Shown one piece after another: positions 38,431 to 52,400 of a DNA stretch of 64,000 bases. Below the pieces are notes generated by a model. It saw only the letters and a list, made by a program, of their open reading frames with translations. It was not told where the DNA came from and ran no database searches. This stretch comes from Oxyruncus cristatus (taxonomy: Eukaryota; Chordata; Aves; Passeriformes; Cotingidae), in assembly GCA_013399855.1 (NCBI GenBank), contig VXAY01001311.1, positions 1,365,944-1,429,943 on the forward strand. The letters are read 5' to 3'. A program made the translations under genes and the position numbers. Within the stretch, counting starts at the first letter, position 1. Each line of letters opens with the position of its first letter.

Positions 38431-41400
38431 GGGCTGCTATTGGCAGGTCTCTCAGTAGCAGTGTTAGAGCTGACAGTGCAGAAAGGTGCCTTGCTAAGCC
38501 CTGGGTGCACTGCAGCAAGCAGTTTTTGCCTGCCCGTGCACATCAGCACCAGGGGAGCTGGAGACAAGGTGGAGAAATCCACCAGCGTGGGTTGAAACGG
38601 TTCCTGCTTTTCTCCTTCAGACAGAGATGTGCCCAACAAGAACAGCACCCAATTCACCTGGTTTGAACTGGGTCAGTGCGGAGCTTATCCACATCCCCCT
38701 GCCTTACCAGTGTCAGCGAACAGGAGATTTTAGCAGCTTTTAAACGTCCTGCTCCACCCTGCCCGGGGGACCCAGGGCAGAGCATAGGACATCAAGCTCT
38801 TTGCAAAATGCGCATTAGTCACTGACTACAGTGTGTAAACAAGTCATTAAAATAGGAACTGTCACAAGAGAGCAGCTTTCTCTGCAGCAATTAAGATGAC
38901 CTCTGCAGAGCAATTAGATATGCAAGGATTGCGCAGGCATTCATCTCACACATCCCGATAGATGAAGGCAATCTCTTGCAGCGTGTAGTTGTTACTACAA
39001 CTGGTAGTCTATTTTGGTGCAGCGGGAATATCGTGGGTTTCCTAGAGCAGTCGTGCTGTTCACGCTCACAGTAGCAGCCAGGAAGCAGCTCCTACGGTCC
39101 ATGTAGTTGCAGACATGGAAAATACAGTTAGAGATGCTCTAAAAAAGGACATGGATAAAAATTTAAGAGGAAAAACACTCTGAGTAAATCCTGTTCTCTC
39201 TGGGGCAGACGTGTACTAGACTAGGAGGAGGAAGAGCATTAGTAAAATTTATGAAGTGAGAGGAATAGACAAGCATGCTACCTTGATTTAGAGTAAGGAA
39301 TGTGTTTTGTCTAACTAGTGGCTTTTTTTTTTTTTTTCCATGAAAAAGATTGGAAACCTCAGGAGGGTAACTTTCAGTAAAGTTCAGGGATATCCGAGCT
39401 GGACTGAAGCAACAAGGTGGGGATCCACCCTTCTACTTCCCCCTCTGAGCCAGCTGGGCTCTCAGATCAGACTCAGTCAGTATCGTCAGCTTGGGGCTGG
39501 CTCAAAGACAGAGATTCACTTGAGATGGAAATTGTTTCCTAGTGACTGGCTTGGAAATGTCAGACTGTTGAAAACAACACATAAATTCAAGTTCCTCTGA
39601 AACATTTTTTTCAAAACAGGGTAAAAGGTGTAGCAGAATATTCTATTCCCATGAGAAGATCAGGGGCAATTCAGTGGAAGTGAATTAGTGAATGATTTTG
39701 CTTCTTTTAGATGAACTTTTAAGGAAGTGAAAGAGAAGCTGAAAACTCCCTGCACTCATTTTCTCTTTTAAAGTCACTCTACTGTGGAGCCAAGATGATC
39801 CGTCATGATCTGTCTTTGATTTGGTCTGACACTCTGCAGCTTATTTTTTATGTACTGCCTCTTAATTATTTTTTTTTACTATTTTCTTCCTTCTTTTTCT
39901 TTTCTTTTTATTTTAATCCACTTCAGGTGTGGCTTACTTTTTGTAACCATTTTTTTCCTCTCTTCTAATTGAATGCCAGAACAGCAGCCTATGAGTGCTG
40001 GTCCAAAGGCAGCAGAGAAGCTGAGGCTGTACACTGCTCTGAGAACACGACGGTCTCGGCGGTACCACAGCCGGTCCTTGGCTTTGCTGCCCAGAGTGCA
40101 CACTGCCTGTTGGCAGCCTCTCCCACGGCCTTTAACGGGGTCGACAGCTGCTAACTGGGAGCTGGGCTGGAGCCTGCAGCTCGCTTCTTAGCAGCTCTCC
40201 AGAAACCCCATCTGGCAGAGAGAGCTTTTGGTTCGAACTGTCTCGCAGGCACTGTGGTCAGCGCCGATGTCTGTGTGCAGCTGGAGCTGTGAGTGCCCAC
40301 TGGGGCACAGATGACCCAGAGGCCAGCAGTGCACCAGCACAATCCAGGTTCGCTCAAGGAACAGTAGATCTGTTGTTTCTGACACTAATAGTTTGCCTTC
40401 CACAATGATTCCACGTTGGTTTGCAGATTCACAGGTATTTTTGATCCTGTACCTGTCCCATTGCATCTGCTGCAGTCGGGGCTCTCACTTCACTTTTAGA
40501 ATGCTTTCCTTATGCTATTGCTGATTTTTGTTTCATTTTCCCATATTTAAAGCTTTTCAACACGAATTACTTTTTCAGTTTCATTTTACTTGCCTGTGGA
40601 TTTTTTTTGGGGGGGTCTAATCTACATTAAGCCTGATCACTTTGCAGCATGTCATGACTATTCAGCTGTGGGTACTACGGGAATGATTTATTTTGTGACA
40701 AAAATCGCAATTTGCCTTCTTCCAGTTCCTAAATTAGCTGCCACTTTTAATGAAGTCAAATGGCCCTCAGCATAAAAATAGAGTATCTCCACATCTATTC
40801 ACCTCTTGGTTATCCACGGTTTGATTTTCCCCACAGCCACGATGCTTCCAAGGAAACACTGCCCTCCCATGTTGCACATGGGATGAGTTTTGCTGGTCTG
40901 AATCCAAACCCAGCAGTTGTGCTCAGCCAGGTCATTTTTAATTTTTTTTTTTCCCAGCTGTTTAGAGCACGGACATTGACTTGGTGAAAAGTGCCCAGAT
41001 ATTGTTCAAAGCTGGCAAGCCCTATTACGACTCTTGGCATGTGCCAGCCACTGGTGCCCTTGCCAGAGCCCTGTTCCCACGCGGAGCAGCGGAGATCTTT
41101 GCCAAAACACAGCTTTCTGGGGGACATTTGCCAACACCAGCATCTTCTGCCAGTGAGAAGCATCTTACCTGAGACTGTAGGAGGCGTGGAAAAAGGTGAA
41201 TTGGAGCAACCAGCCTCTGCTCTGAAGGAGCCCTGGAATGTTGACGTGAATGGCAGCTTTCTTTAAAAGGGCAACCAAGCCTTTGCGTTTCCTTCCTTGA
41301 TTTTGTTGGGCTGGCAGAAGCGGAGAAAACAACAGCAAAAGAGTTATTTTGGTGTAACCTCAGTACAGCTGAGTGAAATCAAAGCTACCCCCAGGTCCAA

Positions 41401-41688
41401 ATTGCTTTTATTTATTTGAGGCTATTATGAAGTTATTCCATTGAGACTGAAACCTTATCTCTCTCATAGGAGCTGTGCAACAGAATCCCCACAGCAATGG
41501 CTTTCTGCAGCATTTGTTCTACTTTCCCTTCTAAGCCATGGTTCTGAATATGTGACAGTGGCCACAGAGCAGCCTTGTGAGGGCAATTAGGGATCCCAGG
41601 GCTGCTTTGTTGGCTTTCCATGAACAGGAAGATGTTCAGTGCCCTCCTTGTGTTGTACATGTGTGGTAAACATGACTCCCAGGCAAAG
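38431..41688. other. Intergenic DNA, no gene seen
   Basis: No exon is recognised. There is a long T run at about 39323-39338 and a pyrimidine-rich block at 39850-39960. A GC-richer patch at about 39970-40360 has several overlapping frames of under 95 codons on both strands, none familiar. A 117-codon frame at 40810-41163 (-) is likewise unrecognised. Confidence 0.55.
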
Positions 41689-41810
41689 AGAATCATGGAA
41701 TGGCCTGGGTTGGAAGGGACCTTAAAGATCACCTAGTTCCAACCCCCCTGCCATGGGCAGGAACACCTTCCACTAGACCAGGTTACTCAGAGCTCCATCC
41801 AACCTGGCCC
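41689..41810 (-). mobile_element. CR1 LINE, 3'-terminal fragment (about 120 bp)
   Basis: The + strand reads 'agaatcatggaatggcctgg', 'ttggaagggaccttaaagat', 'ccccctgccatgggcaggaa' and 'cactagaccaggttactcag', stopping at 'atccaacctggccc'. It is close to the CR1 consensus and heavily 5'-truncated, so it is one of the younger copies here. Confidence 0.96.
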
Positions 41811-44800
41811 GCTGCTCAGAAAAACCATGCAGGTACACATACTAGCACCTCTGTGGGAGGCTGGTGGCTGGGTGGGACCCCATTAATGGTGTATTTTGGG
41901 GTCTACAGGGTACTTTGAGGCTGTAAACACAGTTTAGAAAGGAAAACCATTATTGTTTTTTAAGGCATTGCTGGTAGGATGAGAGAAGTGCCTAGTTCTT
42001 GGTTTCTAACAGTGATATATATTACAGGCTAGATGCCATACCTCCACATGCTCTGTTCTGTAGCCAAGACACAGCTTTTGAGAAAATAGATTTTTACAGC
42101 TCCCTGGAGTCTTGCCATTCATCTCTTTTCTTCCCCCCCACCCATTTCTCTCCTTTTTTTTTGTTATGTTTCAAGACCTTTCTAAACTGGAGAGGAGTCT
42201 TTGTTGGTTTCATTTCCAGCATAAGTTGGCACATACATTGAATCTTGCATGCCGAGACAGTCTCCAACACAGGTGTTTGAATCTCTTCTGGTTCATTGAG
42301 TGTTGTTTCAAAACAGGTCTGAAGGAAAGTAAAATAGTCCCCTGACTCTTATCCTGAAACACAGGTGTTGGTGTAAGGGATTTTCACCAGTACATCTAGG
42401 CCACCTCTACTGGCAGTATATGGATTTATGGGACTCCCTTTTTGCTCCTTACAGCAATTAACAATTACATAGTTACCACAGTCATGCCAAACAACATCTT
42501 CCAGCCTCAGAATTTGTTCCTTGGGGAAGTGAGATCTCCCCATCTCCCACTGCCAGTGCCAAAATCCTCTGCTCTCAGCCTACGTGCTCCTGTGTGACTA
42601 CACCAGCAGGTCCCTTTGTGGGCAAGGAGGGCCAGCTGGCCCCAACCTTCCTCCCTGCTTCTGCACTCCCTGCAAAGAGGGAATTTTTGATTTGGTAAAG
42701 TATTAAATTTTTCTGACCCAGAAGTCTGCAAAGAAATTGGACTGTCTGCTGGTAATTTTATAGCTCTTGGGTTTCTTTGCTGTAGCTGTAAATAGCAGAA
42801 GAGGTGGATTTCTGTCCTCTCTGAGGATTTCTGAATGCTCAAATGATAGAAGTTGAGGTTGTAAATCCTGCCTGTACGTATTATCAGTTAATACCAAAAA
42901 ATAGATTAAACTAGTATATTACATTTAAATCAGAAATCTAATAAGCAGAGGCCTGTGTACAAAATATGGGGCTGTAGACTAACAAGGAATCTGGCAGAAA
43001 TATTTCCTCTTTGTAACTGTAGTGACAGGATGACTTGGAACTGATGTTTACTTATCAAAAATATGTTCTTGATGCTCTATCTCAGGCACAGTGAACCAGT
43101 GTATCAATCTAACATTTTTGAGAATCAACTGACAGTTTAAGAACTTGGGCACCTTACTCCACTATAATAAATAAATACATTTTTTAAGAGGTCTTGAAAA
43201 GGGTTGGCTGATCTCAGTGTATTGAGCCAATTGCTTTTAGAGGTCACCTCCTCCACCCTTTAGAGGCCACATGAAAGAAAAAGTCTCTGGCTCTGTGTTC
43301 ACTTGACACATCATATGCATCATTTTCCCTTTGTGTCTGCTCACAGAGAAGTACCAAAAGTGCTGAACTTAGAGCTGACTATATCTGACGTGATCAAAGA
43401 GCAAGACCATGGCAGGTCTTTGAGGTAGGTAGCTGGAGGAGAAAAAACACACCAGGATGATCACAAGTCCTTATGTACAAGAGAAATGTGGTGGCCACAT
43501 CAGTCTTTGGTATGATCCTTGTTGGCCACTCACCTCGTTAGCCACTCACCTATTAGAGAGGATCAAGAGAGTCATGATCCTTCCCTCTCCCATCCTAACC
43601 CCAACCCTTGCCCACAGTCCCTCCTGGGGACGGTGAGTGCACACAGAGAGCCTGCAAGGGAAGGGCTGTGCTCAGCCCCTGCTTGGTGTGCCCCGTTCAG
43701 CCTCTGCGTGCCATACGCTGGGCAAGGATGAGTGATGTCCTGGTGTCATACAAGTGATGGAAGAGGAGGTTCATTTGGGTGCCTGTATCTCCAGCCACAG
43801 CCATTTCTTAACTAGGAAGTGTCCTGTTCTGTCCTGGGCATCTCTAAACACGGCATGGAGAACTGCAACACCACATTGACCATGCTACCTCGCTGAGAGT
43901 TTTCCCAAGGAGGAGCCTGAAGTCTTCTGGATAAAGCCCACCAACCTTATTAGGATGACTCTTACTAATGTGTTACTGAAGAGACAATTACCCAGAGGAG
44001 GAAAATTACGTGCTTGGTTTGTCCAAGCTGTGTAAGAACCAAGGTCAATGCTGGAATAAAAATTCAGGATCAGTTTGCATGCCACCTTCATCAGAGTGGA
44101 ACAGCCTGTGACGCCTCAGCAGCCAAAAGCTGATCACCTGGTTATGGAATGGGTTCTGCTGCTTTCCTATGCAATATTTCTGCCCTGCAAAGTCGATGCA
44201 CCGAAGCCTCAGTAAGTAATTTCACTAAGCAATTACTCCAGGGTCACGGAAACGGTCTCACACCTCATCCTGGGAAACTGTGATTATAAGAGGGCAAATG
44301 TTTTTAGTGGTGTCATCTGAGGTCGAGGGTGTTTTCAAGTCTTGTGAGCAGTGCTCCTTGCTCTGCTGGTGACACCACAGCTCTGCTAGAGGGGAAGGAT
44401 CAATTAAAATTTTCTCCCTGACAAAACAGGCTCTTTGTATCAGGCTCCACAGAACAGGTCAGGGCTCTCAATCCCTCAGCAGCACAGTTCACCCCTCTTG
44501 AATTCTTGATTTTCTGCCTACCTAAGGGCAAACTGAGTTTAAGGACTTTTTAACACCTGCATGTTGGCTTCTTCAGTATTCCCCATGCTCGCATAGTTCC
44601 CTTCTTCTCTGGAACTGACACCTGAGGTACCAGGAATATCTGAGGTCTCTACCAGGGAAACTCTTGTAATGACCAATGTACAGTCCTGCTTTTGATGTTT
44701 TTCTTAAATATGGTTTGTAACAGCCTTCAGCATGTGGAGCTCCTCTCCAGGATCTGTCTAGAATAAGATGGTCTCCCAGCAGAATCAAACCCCCTCCCAT

Positions 44801-47800
44801 GGAGGTGTAGCTAGTGGTGAGCTGAGACCCAGTTTGGGTCAGCAGAGCTGTGAGACCATGATCACATTTACTGAGAAAACTGGGTTTGAGTTGTGAAAAA
44901 GTATATGGGGCTAAAGCCAGATTAGAAAAGTGAAATGGTGGAATAAAATTGTTGTATTGGTGATATTAGCAGCTACAGGATTCGAAAGAGGACTACTGAC
45001 ATGAGACAGTACAAAACCCTAGGGAAGAAAAAAAAAGAAAACCAGAACCATAAGCAACTGAGTGATCAGCCTTTCCCAAGAAAACACAGACGTTTCCTCT
45101 TGCCCAGCTGGTTGGCACCTGGTCAGCAGGTGAGTTACACTTACCCTAACAGCACATAGTCCTCGCTGCAGACTGGGAATGTCAGCCAAGAAGTGGTTGC
45201 TCTCTACTCTCAAAACCTGACAGAACTGTTCGATTCAGGGAAGATTACACAGGGAATCTTTCATAGTCTGGAAGGGAACCAAAGCAGGCAGCTCGTGTTT
45301 CTGACGGTGCAGAAATACTAAAAATTTTGCTTTTTAAAGATGGTCTGGTAGTGAGAGCCATACTAATTCCTGAAAATAATTCCAGTGATTCCCATAATTT
45401 CACTGAAAACTGTGTGTATATAAGTTCTACTCTCCAGTCATCTGACTTAACAGGAAGGTCATTGAATCTTTTTGTGCCTGCCTAACACCTTGAAGAAAGC
45501 TGTATTTGCACATATTGTCCTCCACAGAAGTATATGCAGACCTAGGATCATCATGCCCTGGCTGCCTCACTCATCTTAAATGTGATCTCCCTAAGACTGT
45601 GTGCAGAATGTGTTGTAATACTTCAGCAACTCCCAGATTGCTTTTCTCAGTCTTCTACATTTTCACTTTCTTGAAATGTGGGCAGCAAAGCAGCTTGAAG
45701 TATTCCAAAAGCATTCGCACCAGTAATAAATTCAGAATTAATAGAGTATGAACCATAACTGTCTGGATTCTATCCTAGCAGAAGGTTACAACTTAATTAC
45801 ACCAATTCAAGAAAAAGTCTTTTCTTCTTTCCTTCTTCATATGGTTAATAAATTATTTTTATATGGTGATAGTAATACTCTTACAGATTTCATATGTCAT
45901 TTCCGCTGTAATGACTGTGTTTAGAGCACAGCATTGTTCCATAGACTAAGACTAGGCTTCAAAACCTCATCAAGATACTAAGCAAGAATACAGACAGTTA
46001 GTCTGAGCTTGTTTCTTCTTCAGTTTAAAGTTAGATCTGGTTGGTGCCGTGCAGCCACAGCAGATGCACATATAGTACAGACACAAATCATAGGTTGGAA
46101 AGCAGCTTGTGCTTCAGCACAATCAATTTTATATGTCTTTTAATGCCTGTTGGACATTCTGTCCAAGAATTTATATGTTCACACACAGAGTCATGGTATA
46201 TTTATGCAGAGTCAGTGATGAAGCAGAAAGACACATTTTGACTCGGCTCATTTGATTGTTCCCAGGGGGGCCATTTGGCTATTACCTTTTGGCTAATCAA
46301 GCTCTCTTCAGTGCTCCCTCTTTTTCATGCGGTGTGAACCTTCATGTAAAACACATCATTTGTGGAGCAATTAGTCAGCTGTGCAAGACTAACTACTGGC
46401 ATAATCAAAACCAGGGAACTTTTTCAACTGTCAAACAGTTGACAGCAATTGTCTAAATGGGTAAATTACAATTCTTTTGGTAATTCATATTAGTGTGGCC
46501 TAGAGCAGTGCAGATGTTTTGCGACTGTGAAAAGCAAACGCTTGGAGATGGGAACAACAGGCACAAATTAATTGTCATTTCAAGTGAAAAACATACTTGG
46601 GAAACATATCAAACATTTAACTAACACCACTCAACAAAGCCTGAAATTCCCCATGCCGATGTTATTCCTACTGCATATGCACCAGTTCAAATAAATTCTA
46701 ATAAAATGTTGCTGTATTTTCTTCATCCTCTTATTAGCTTTCTGCCTTCTCCCAGTTAATAGCTCTTTCATTGGTTGATGTTCTGATTAGCTGGTCATTT
46801 AACGGACCTGCAAGAGAAGGGAAGCTAATCAGATGGTGAAACCCTGAGCGAGGATAATGTCTTTTGATCCCCTGAGGTGACAGCAGGCGGTAGGGGGATA
46901 AGGCTCCCAACTTCCTGTCCTTGTTAATCATGGTTGCAAGCATGGGATTTAAATTTTGTAGCAGTAATCCAGTAATTCAAGTGGGAAATTTTCCAAATCA
47001 GAAAGTTCCTTATGAAAGCTCTCCTTTAGAGAGAGTATAGCATTGGTATTTTGTGAATTTACATGTCAGGAGAAAACATACAGGACTGAAGAAAACAGAA
47101 TTGTTGGTTCAGATGATTATAGCTGTTCTGTTTCAGGAGACAACCTCCAGCCAATCTGTCTTTGTTTTCATGGACAAGCTTGAATAAGTTTGTAAGGAAT
47201 TAACCACTAGTGATTTCACCATTAAAAACAAAACTGAAAGTCTGGTGGTCAGTGGGAAATTACAGTAAACTCTCAGAAGTCTTCTTCAAGTCTATGGTAC
47301 CTAAATATTTTGAGAAGATAAAGTGTACATGTGCTATAGTGCAGCAAGAGAGAGGTATGCAGGAGTGGGCTGGCATGGATCATAAGGAGTTCAGGATGCT
47401 TCCAGTGGCAAGTGAAGGGGGACCTGAGCCAGGGGACAGTAATATAGTCTGGTGACATTGTTTTCAGATTAAAAACACTTAGGAAAAAAGCCCTACTTCT
47501 GACCACTTCCCCACTTTTTTTCTCTTTGCTCTGCATGATGAGACCTTGCACCACCTCTTTAGCACTTCCCTGTGGGAAAACCTTCTGAAGAGTTCCCTCA
47601 CACACACCCTTCCCTCCGAAGGCACATTTAATGTTCTTTTTTTTTCACTGCTCCTGAGTTTCTGTGTTCCTGAAAGACAGTTATAGCACCACAGTGTTTC
47701 TTTCTCTCTATTAATGTTATTCAACTTGTATGGAGTCCTGCTCTCCTGGGGATGGCTGAACACCTGCCTGCTGATGGGAAGTAGTGAATTAATTCCTTGT

Positions 47801-48970
47801 TCTTTGCTTGCATGCCCAGATTTTGCTTTACCTATTAAGCTGTCTTTATCTCAGCCTGCAAGGTTTCTCACTTTTGCTCTCCCAGTTCTCTCCCTGATCC
47901 CCCTGATGGGGGAATGAGCGAGCAGCTGTGTGGTCTCAGTTCCCAGCTGGGGCTAAACCGCGGCACAGGTGCTGAAATAACTTCTTCTTTTTTTTTTTTT
48001 TTCCTGTTAAAAACTGGAGGGAATTTACTGTGATAGAAATATATGAGTGCTGGGTTTTCTCCCCCCTCGTCTTCTGTTCCTCATTTAGAGCCCTCCTGGT
48101 AAGCTTTTCTGGTGGAACAGCTCCATATTGCTGCCGTGTCCCCACATTGCTTTCTCTTGGCAACATCATTATTTGTTTGGCCACCGGTGGAACTAAGCTG
48201 TTTGTATGACCTGTGTGTACAAGTAGTTTCTACCAGGAGAGTTGGTGCATTTTCAGTATTGCTTGGGCTTCTTGCTTGGTCCTGGTGCCCAGCGTCCAAA
48301 AGAGAAGTAACAGGTAAGATGACACATGACGAAGTACAGATGAAATAACAGTAGGTGGGATTCATGTGTTGCTAATATGTCCTTGGTATAAAGCCAGAGC
48401 TGCACTGTGATGTCAAATTAGTGGGTAAAAATAAACCCCCAGATAGATACTGTACCACCCTTATGATCAGTGTGTTCCTTTGCAAGAGCCAGCTTTTTCT
48501 AAAATAGAAGTAATGATTCAGTTACTCTGACACCAAAATATGAGTTCTCTACTAAACCAAATAAAACCAAGGGAAGAGAGAGATATCTAATTATTACGTG
48601 TATAAATCTTGCCTTCAACAGCCTAGATTTGCATTACGCTGCAAATGGCTGTAAGCTGCAGGTTTAATTTAGTGATAGAGCAAACTACTTAAACGAGAAA
48701 AAAAAAAATACAGAGCAGATGATTCATTCTCCTCAGTGCAGGAAAGTACATTTAATTTTACAGTGGAATTATTGCTTTATCATAACTTTTAATTATTTTG
48801 GTTTAACTAAAAATAAATAACTCTTCCATGCTATTTTATGCAAGTTATTAAGAAACAGGGATTTGAACCACAGAAGTGTGAGAAATTCACTGTTATTTTT
48901 CTTAACTTTCCTAAGACTTAGAACAGATGGAATATAGTGAATATGTCAGGTTATTTTAAAATTTGATCAT
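41811..48970. other. Intergenic DNA, no gene seen
   Basis: No recognisable exon, RNA gene or clear repeat in about 7 kb. Frames of up to 111 codons (42507-42842, -; 47273-47605, -) match no family I know. A T run lies at about 47986-48002. Base composition is ordinary. Confidence 0.6.
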
Positions 48971-49407
48971 GGAGTCATAGAATGGCATGGATTGGAAGAG
49001 TCCTTGAAGATCATCCAGTTTCAGCCCTCGTGCCACCAGCAGGGACACCTTGCACTAGACCAGGTTGCTCTGAGTCCCGTCCAACCTGGCCTTGAACACT
49101 TCCAGGGATGGGGCATCCACAGCCTCTCTGGGTAACCTGTGCCAGGGCCTCACCACGGACACAGTAAAGAATTTCTTCCTATCTTCTAATCTAAACCTAC
49201 TCTCTCTCAGTTTGAAGCCTTTCCCCCTTGTAAATAGTCTCTCTGCATCTCTCTTTAGGCTCTCTTCAGGTACAGGAAGGCCACAATTAGGTCACCCGGA
49301 AACCTTCTTTTCTCCAAGCTGAACAATCCCAATACTCTCAGCCTTTCCTTGTAGGAGAGTTTCTCCATCCCTCTGATCAACTTGGTGTCCCTCTCTGGAC
49401 TCAGTGT
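48971..49407 (-). mobile_element. CR1 LINE, 3'-terminal fragment (about 435 bp)
   Basis: The + strand reads 'ggagtcatagaatggcatgg', 'cactagaccaggttgctctg', 'ccttgaacacttccagggat', 'gtaaagaatttcttcctatc' and 'ctccaagctgaacaatccca', ending near 'ttggtgtccctctctggact'. This is antisense CR1 3' region. The 76-codon frame at 49092-49322 lies wholly inside and is not a gene. Confidence 0.95.
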
Positions 49408-52400
49408 AAGTGTTTGTGTAGCTCAGGAAGTAAAATTATTGTTTCTGTACGTCTCAAACCTCTGAGTCACTGGGAATGCATGTGGTACATATGGAACTTA
49501 TTATAGGAGTGAATGTTGTATGGCAGTAACAGGGGCATGAAGTCTTTAATATCCCTGGAGGATCAAAATATGCCCTTTATTTTGTAATCTGAAGTCCTTG
49601 AAGCATGATTCGAAAACATGGTGTTGTAAGGGAGCAGAATATTGCAATCATGATACAATTAGGAGGTTTTGATGTAGGAAGAGAAACTTCAGTCATTGCA
49701 AATTAGCCACCTTCACAATTTTAAAGACATGATAATAGAATGACTGAACTGATGCATGGGAAACACTAACCCTTAAAGTGTGTTATGGAGGGGGAGCGGA
49801 GAAGTCAACCTACCTTTCACTGTGGGTTGTTGCTATTTAGCCAGATGAGTCTCTTTTTTTCCTAAAAAAGTCCAAGATCTTAATTGACTAAAGAACATCC
49901 TGTTGCCATTTTGATTTATCAGCAGTTTATTATGCACAGCTACTTATGTAACTCAGTTTGAAGAGTTAAGATAGTGAAAATGAAAACCAAATAAGGAAAT
50001 TCATAATGCAATTCAGAAAGCATTGTTTCAGTTTTTCCCCACAGTAGTCTACACCCATTGTTTTTTCTTACCCTCAAATCAAGCAAGTTTGAAAGAAACC
50101 TTCAGTTTTTCCAAATGGAAAAAAAGGCAAACCAAAACAAAACTCCAACAAACCAAACCCACATATTTAAAAACAAATTTTCCCTGGTTTCAAATTGTGT
50201 CTGGAACAAGAAAGCATTCAACATCACCTTGTCTCTTACAGCTTAACAGGTCAGAGGATTAGTCCTGTTGTATGAATTTTTGGTTCCATTTAAATGAGTG
50301 GTGAAATCAATACTGAAATTGTACCCTTTAAGAGTGATTAATAGAAAACTAGTAGAGTTTATCAACAAGGATGTTCCTCTTCATGTCAAAATGAGAATCC
50401 TGATGCTCACAGGCAAGTAGTGAATACATTCCTTTGCAAATGCATGGGACAAGGCAATCTTTTAGCTGCAGAATAAAGTTATCTATAATTTTTATTTGTT
50501 TGATTACAACAGGAAGCTTTGCACTCATCCTATTCTTTTCCATTAACTATTCACCCCAAATATGTAAGGAATCATATTTCTTTAAAAGTGCCATACCTAT
50601 GAATGCTTGGACAGGTCATTATATGGCATTTGAAGACCCCAGGACAAAGAACGTAATTAAATATCCAAGGAGCACCTTTTTTTTTGGATACACTGCTGCT
50701 GGACCCGACTCAACAGACGACCGTTGTAACAATAAGCAGAACGTGCTTTTCATTTAGGCACAAGATTATTGCCACAACTAGAGCAAAACAAAGCTACCAA
50801 AACAATAAAGCTGCAGGAATAAACAGGAACAGCACGTGCATGTGTAGGTACTTAGGAAGCAAGTTTCTTTTCAAACAAGGGAAAAGATTATAGAAACAGG
50901 AATTTCATGTGCTTCACTTACACACAGCACCCCACCACACACTCCAGTGCAGCCCCAAGACCTAGCTTCTGGCTGCTGAATTTTCATTTTCAGTAAATGA
51001 AATAGCTGTGATCTGCAAATGGTGTAAATAATATATTCTGTCCTTTCAATGTTTTTCACCTCATCTGATCTTCTGAATAATGCAGGGCAAAATTTTGTCT
51101 AGTAGAGGTCAGAGTTGACCTAATAACATGTGTTTAGCTAACTTTTAACCTCCAGAGAGGAATTCAGGACTGTCTGGAAGTTGTTTTAATTATTTTGCCA
51201 CTTTCTTCAGTGATTTCTTTCTAATTGATGGTCATTTTTATTGAAAATATTTGCAAAGTTTCACCCTCCTTCTAATTTGAGGTTTTCTGGCTTTTGTTTC
51301 TAGCTATAAATTCTTATTCTGCCTTTTCTAAGCAGAATCACTGAGACTAAAACTATGATACTGTCGAAGATGAAAGCAATATTTGAACCCCCCCCCTTCA
51401 TTTCCAATAGTCACTTCCAAACAAATTCACTGATTGTTTCAAGGTTTAATTCTATTATATACGGAAAATAAAAATGAAAATTCTGTTAGCATCATGTTAC
51501 TAAACAGCCTCTCACTTACCAGGAATATGATGTATAAAAGTCTGTAGGCTGGTTTGAAACTGGATATCAACTTCTTTGATTAAAAAAAAAAAAAAAAGAA
51601 AGAAAGAAATGCTGGAGAATTGTGAGTTCTATCCATTACATTGCCTCTGAAAGAACCATGATTTCGTAGAAGAGGGGATAGCCAGAAAAATATGGTCCCA
51701 GTTTCTCATTGGATAATATGGAGTTTATTATACATACCAGATGGATAGAAAATCACAAATCAAAACAAGATAATGGTATTTTGGAAAAAATCCCCAAACC
51801 ATACTCCTTCCATCTATAGCATCTCTCTGATAAAAATTCTTTTAACAGTTGAATGGCATGTGAATGCTTTGAGACGGAGATAATTGATTTGTCCTATACA
51901 TCTTTTGGGTTAGATCCAAGAAGATATTTAATCACTGCACTGAACCTGTCCTGGCCCCGTTTACACTCAAATAATATACCTAGTGCCACTCACACATGCC
52001 TATTAATAAGCTCAGGAGGACTTAGGTACCTTAATTCAAGTTGCTAAGCAGTAAAAGCATCTCTCAGCTTTTACTGTGATTACACACAATCATCAGATAG
52101 TGTTTTGCCTCTTTGCAGATCCCTAGAGGTCTCCAGTGTGCTCCTAGCCAAGGCACTGCGCTTTCCCAAGAGCAAGAGCAGCTCTAGGGAAAGCACCACC
52201 ACACACACCTACAGCAGAGAACTTGGCTTCACTAAGTATGATGAGAATAACTATCCCCAAGGGCCATATCAGCACAACTCTCTGCTTGGTGTTACTTTCA
52301 AGCCTTATCCACCCTCATTTCCACCATTTTTCCTGGAGGTGCCTCAGATCTAGCATCAATTAAAGAAATAAAACCCCAAAACACGTTCCTGAAGTCCCCT

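Noticed and set aside
40220..40260. A 'ggttcgaa' motif suggestive of a tRNA T-arm
   Set aside because: No matching acceptor, D or anticodon stems can be drawn around it.
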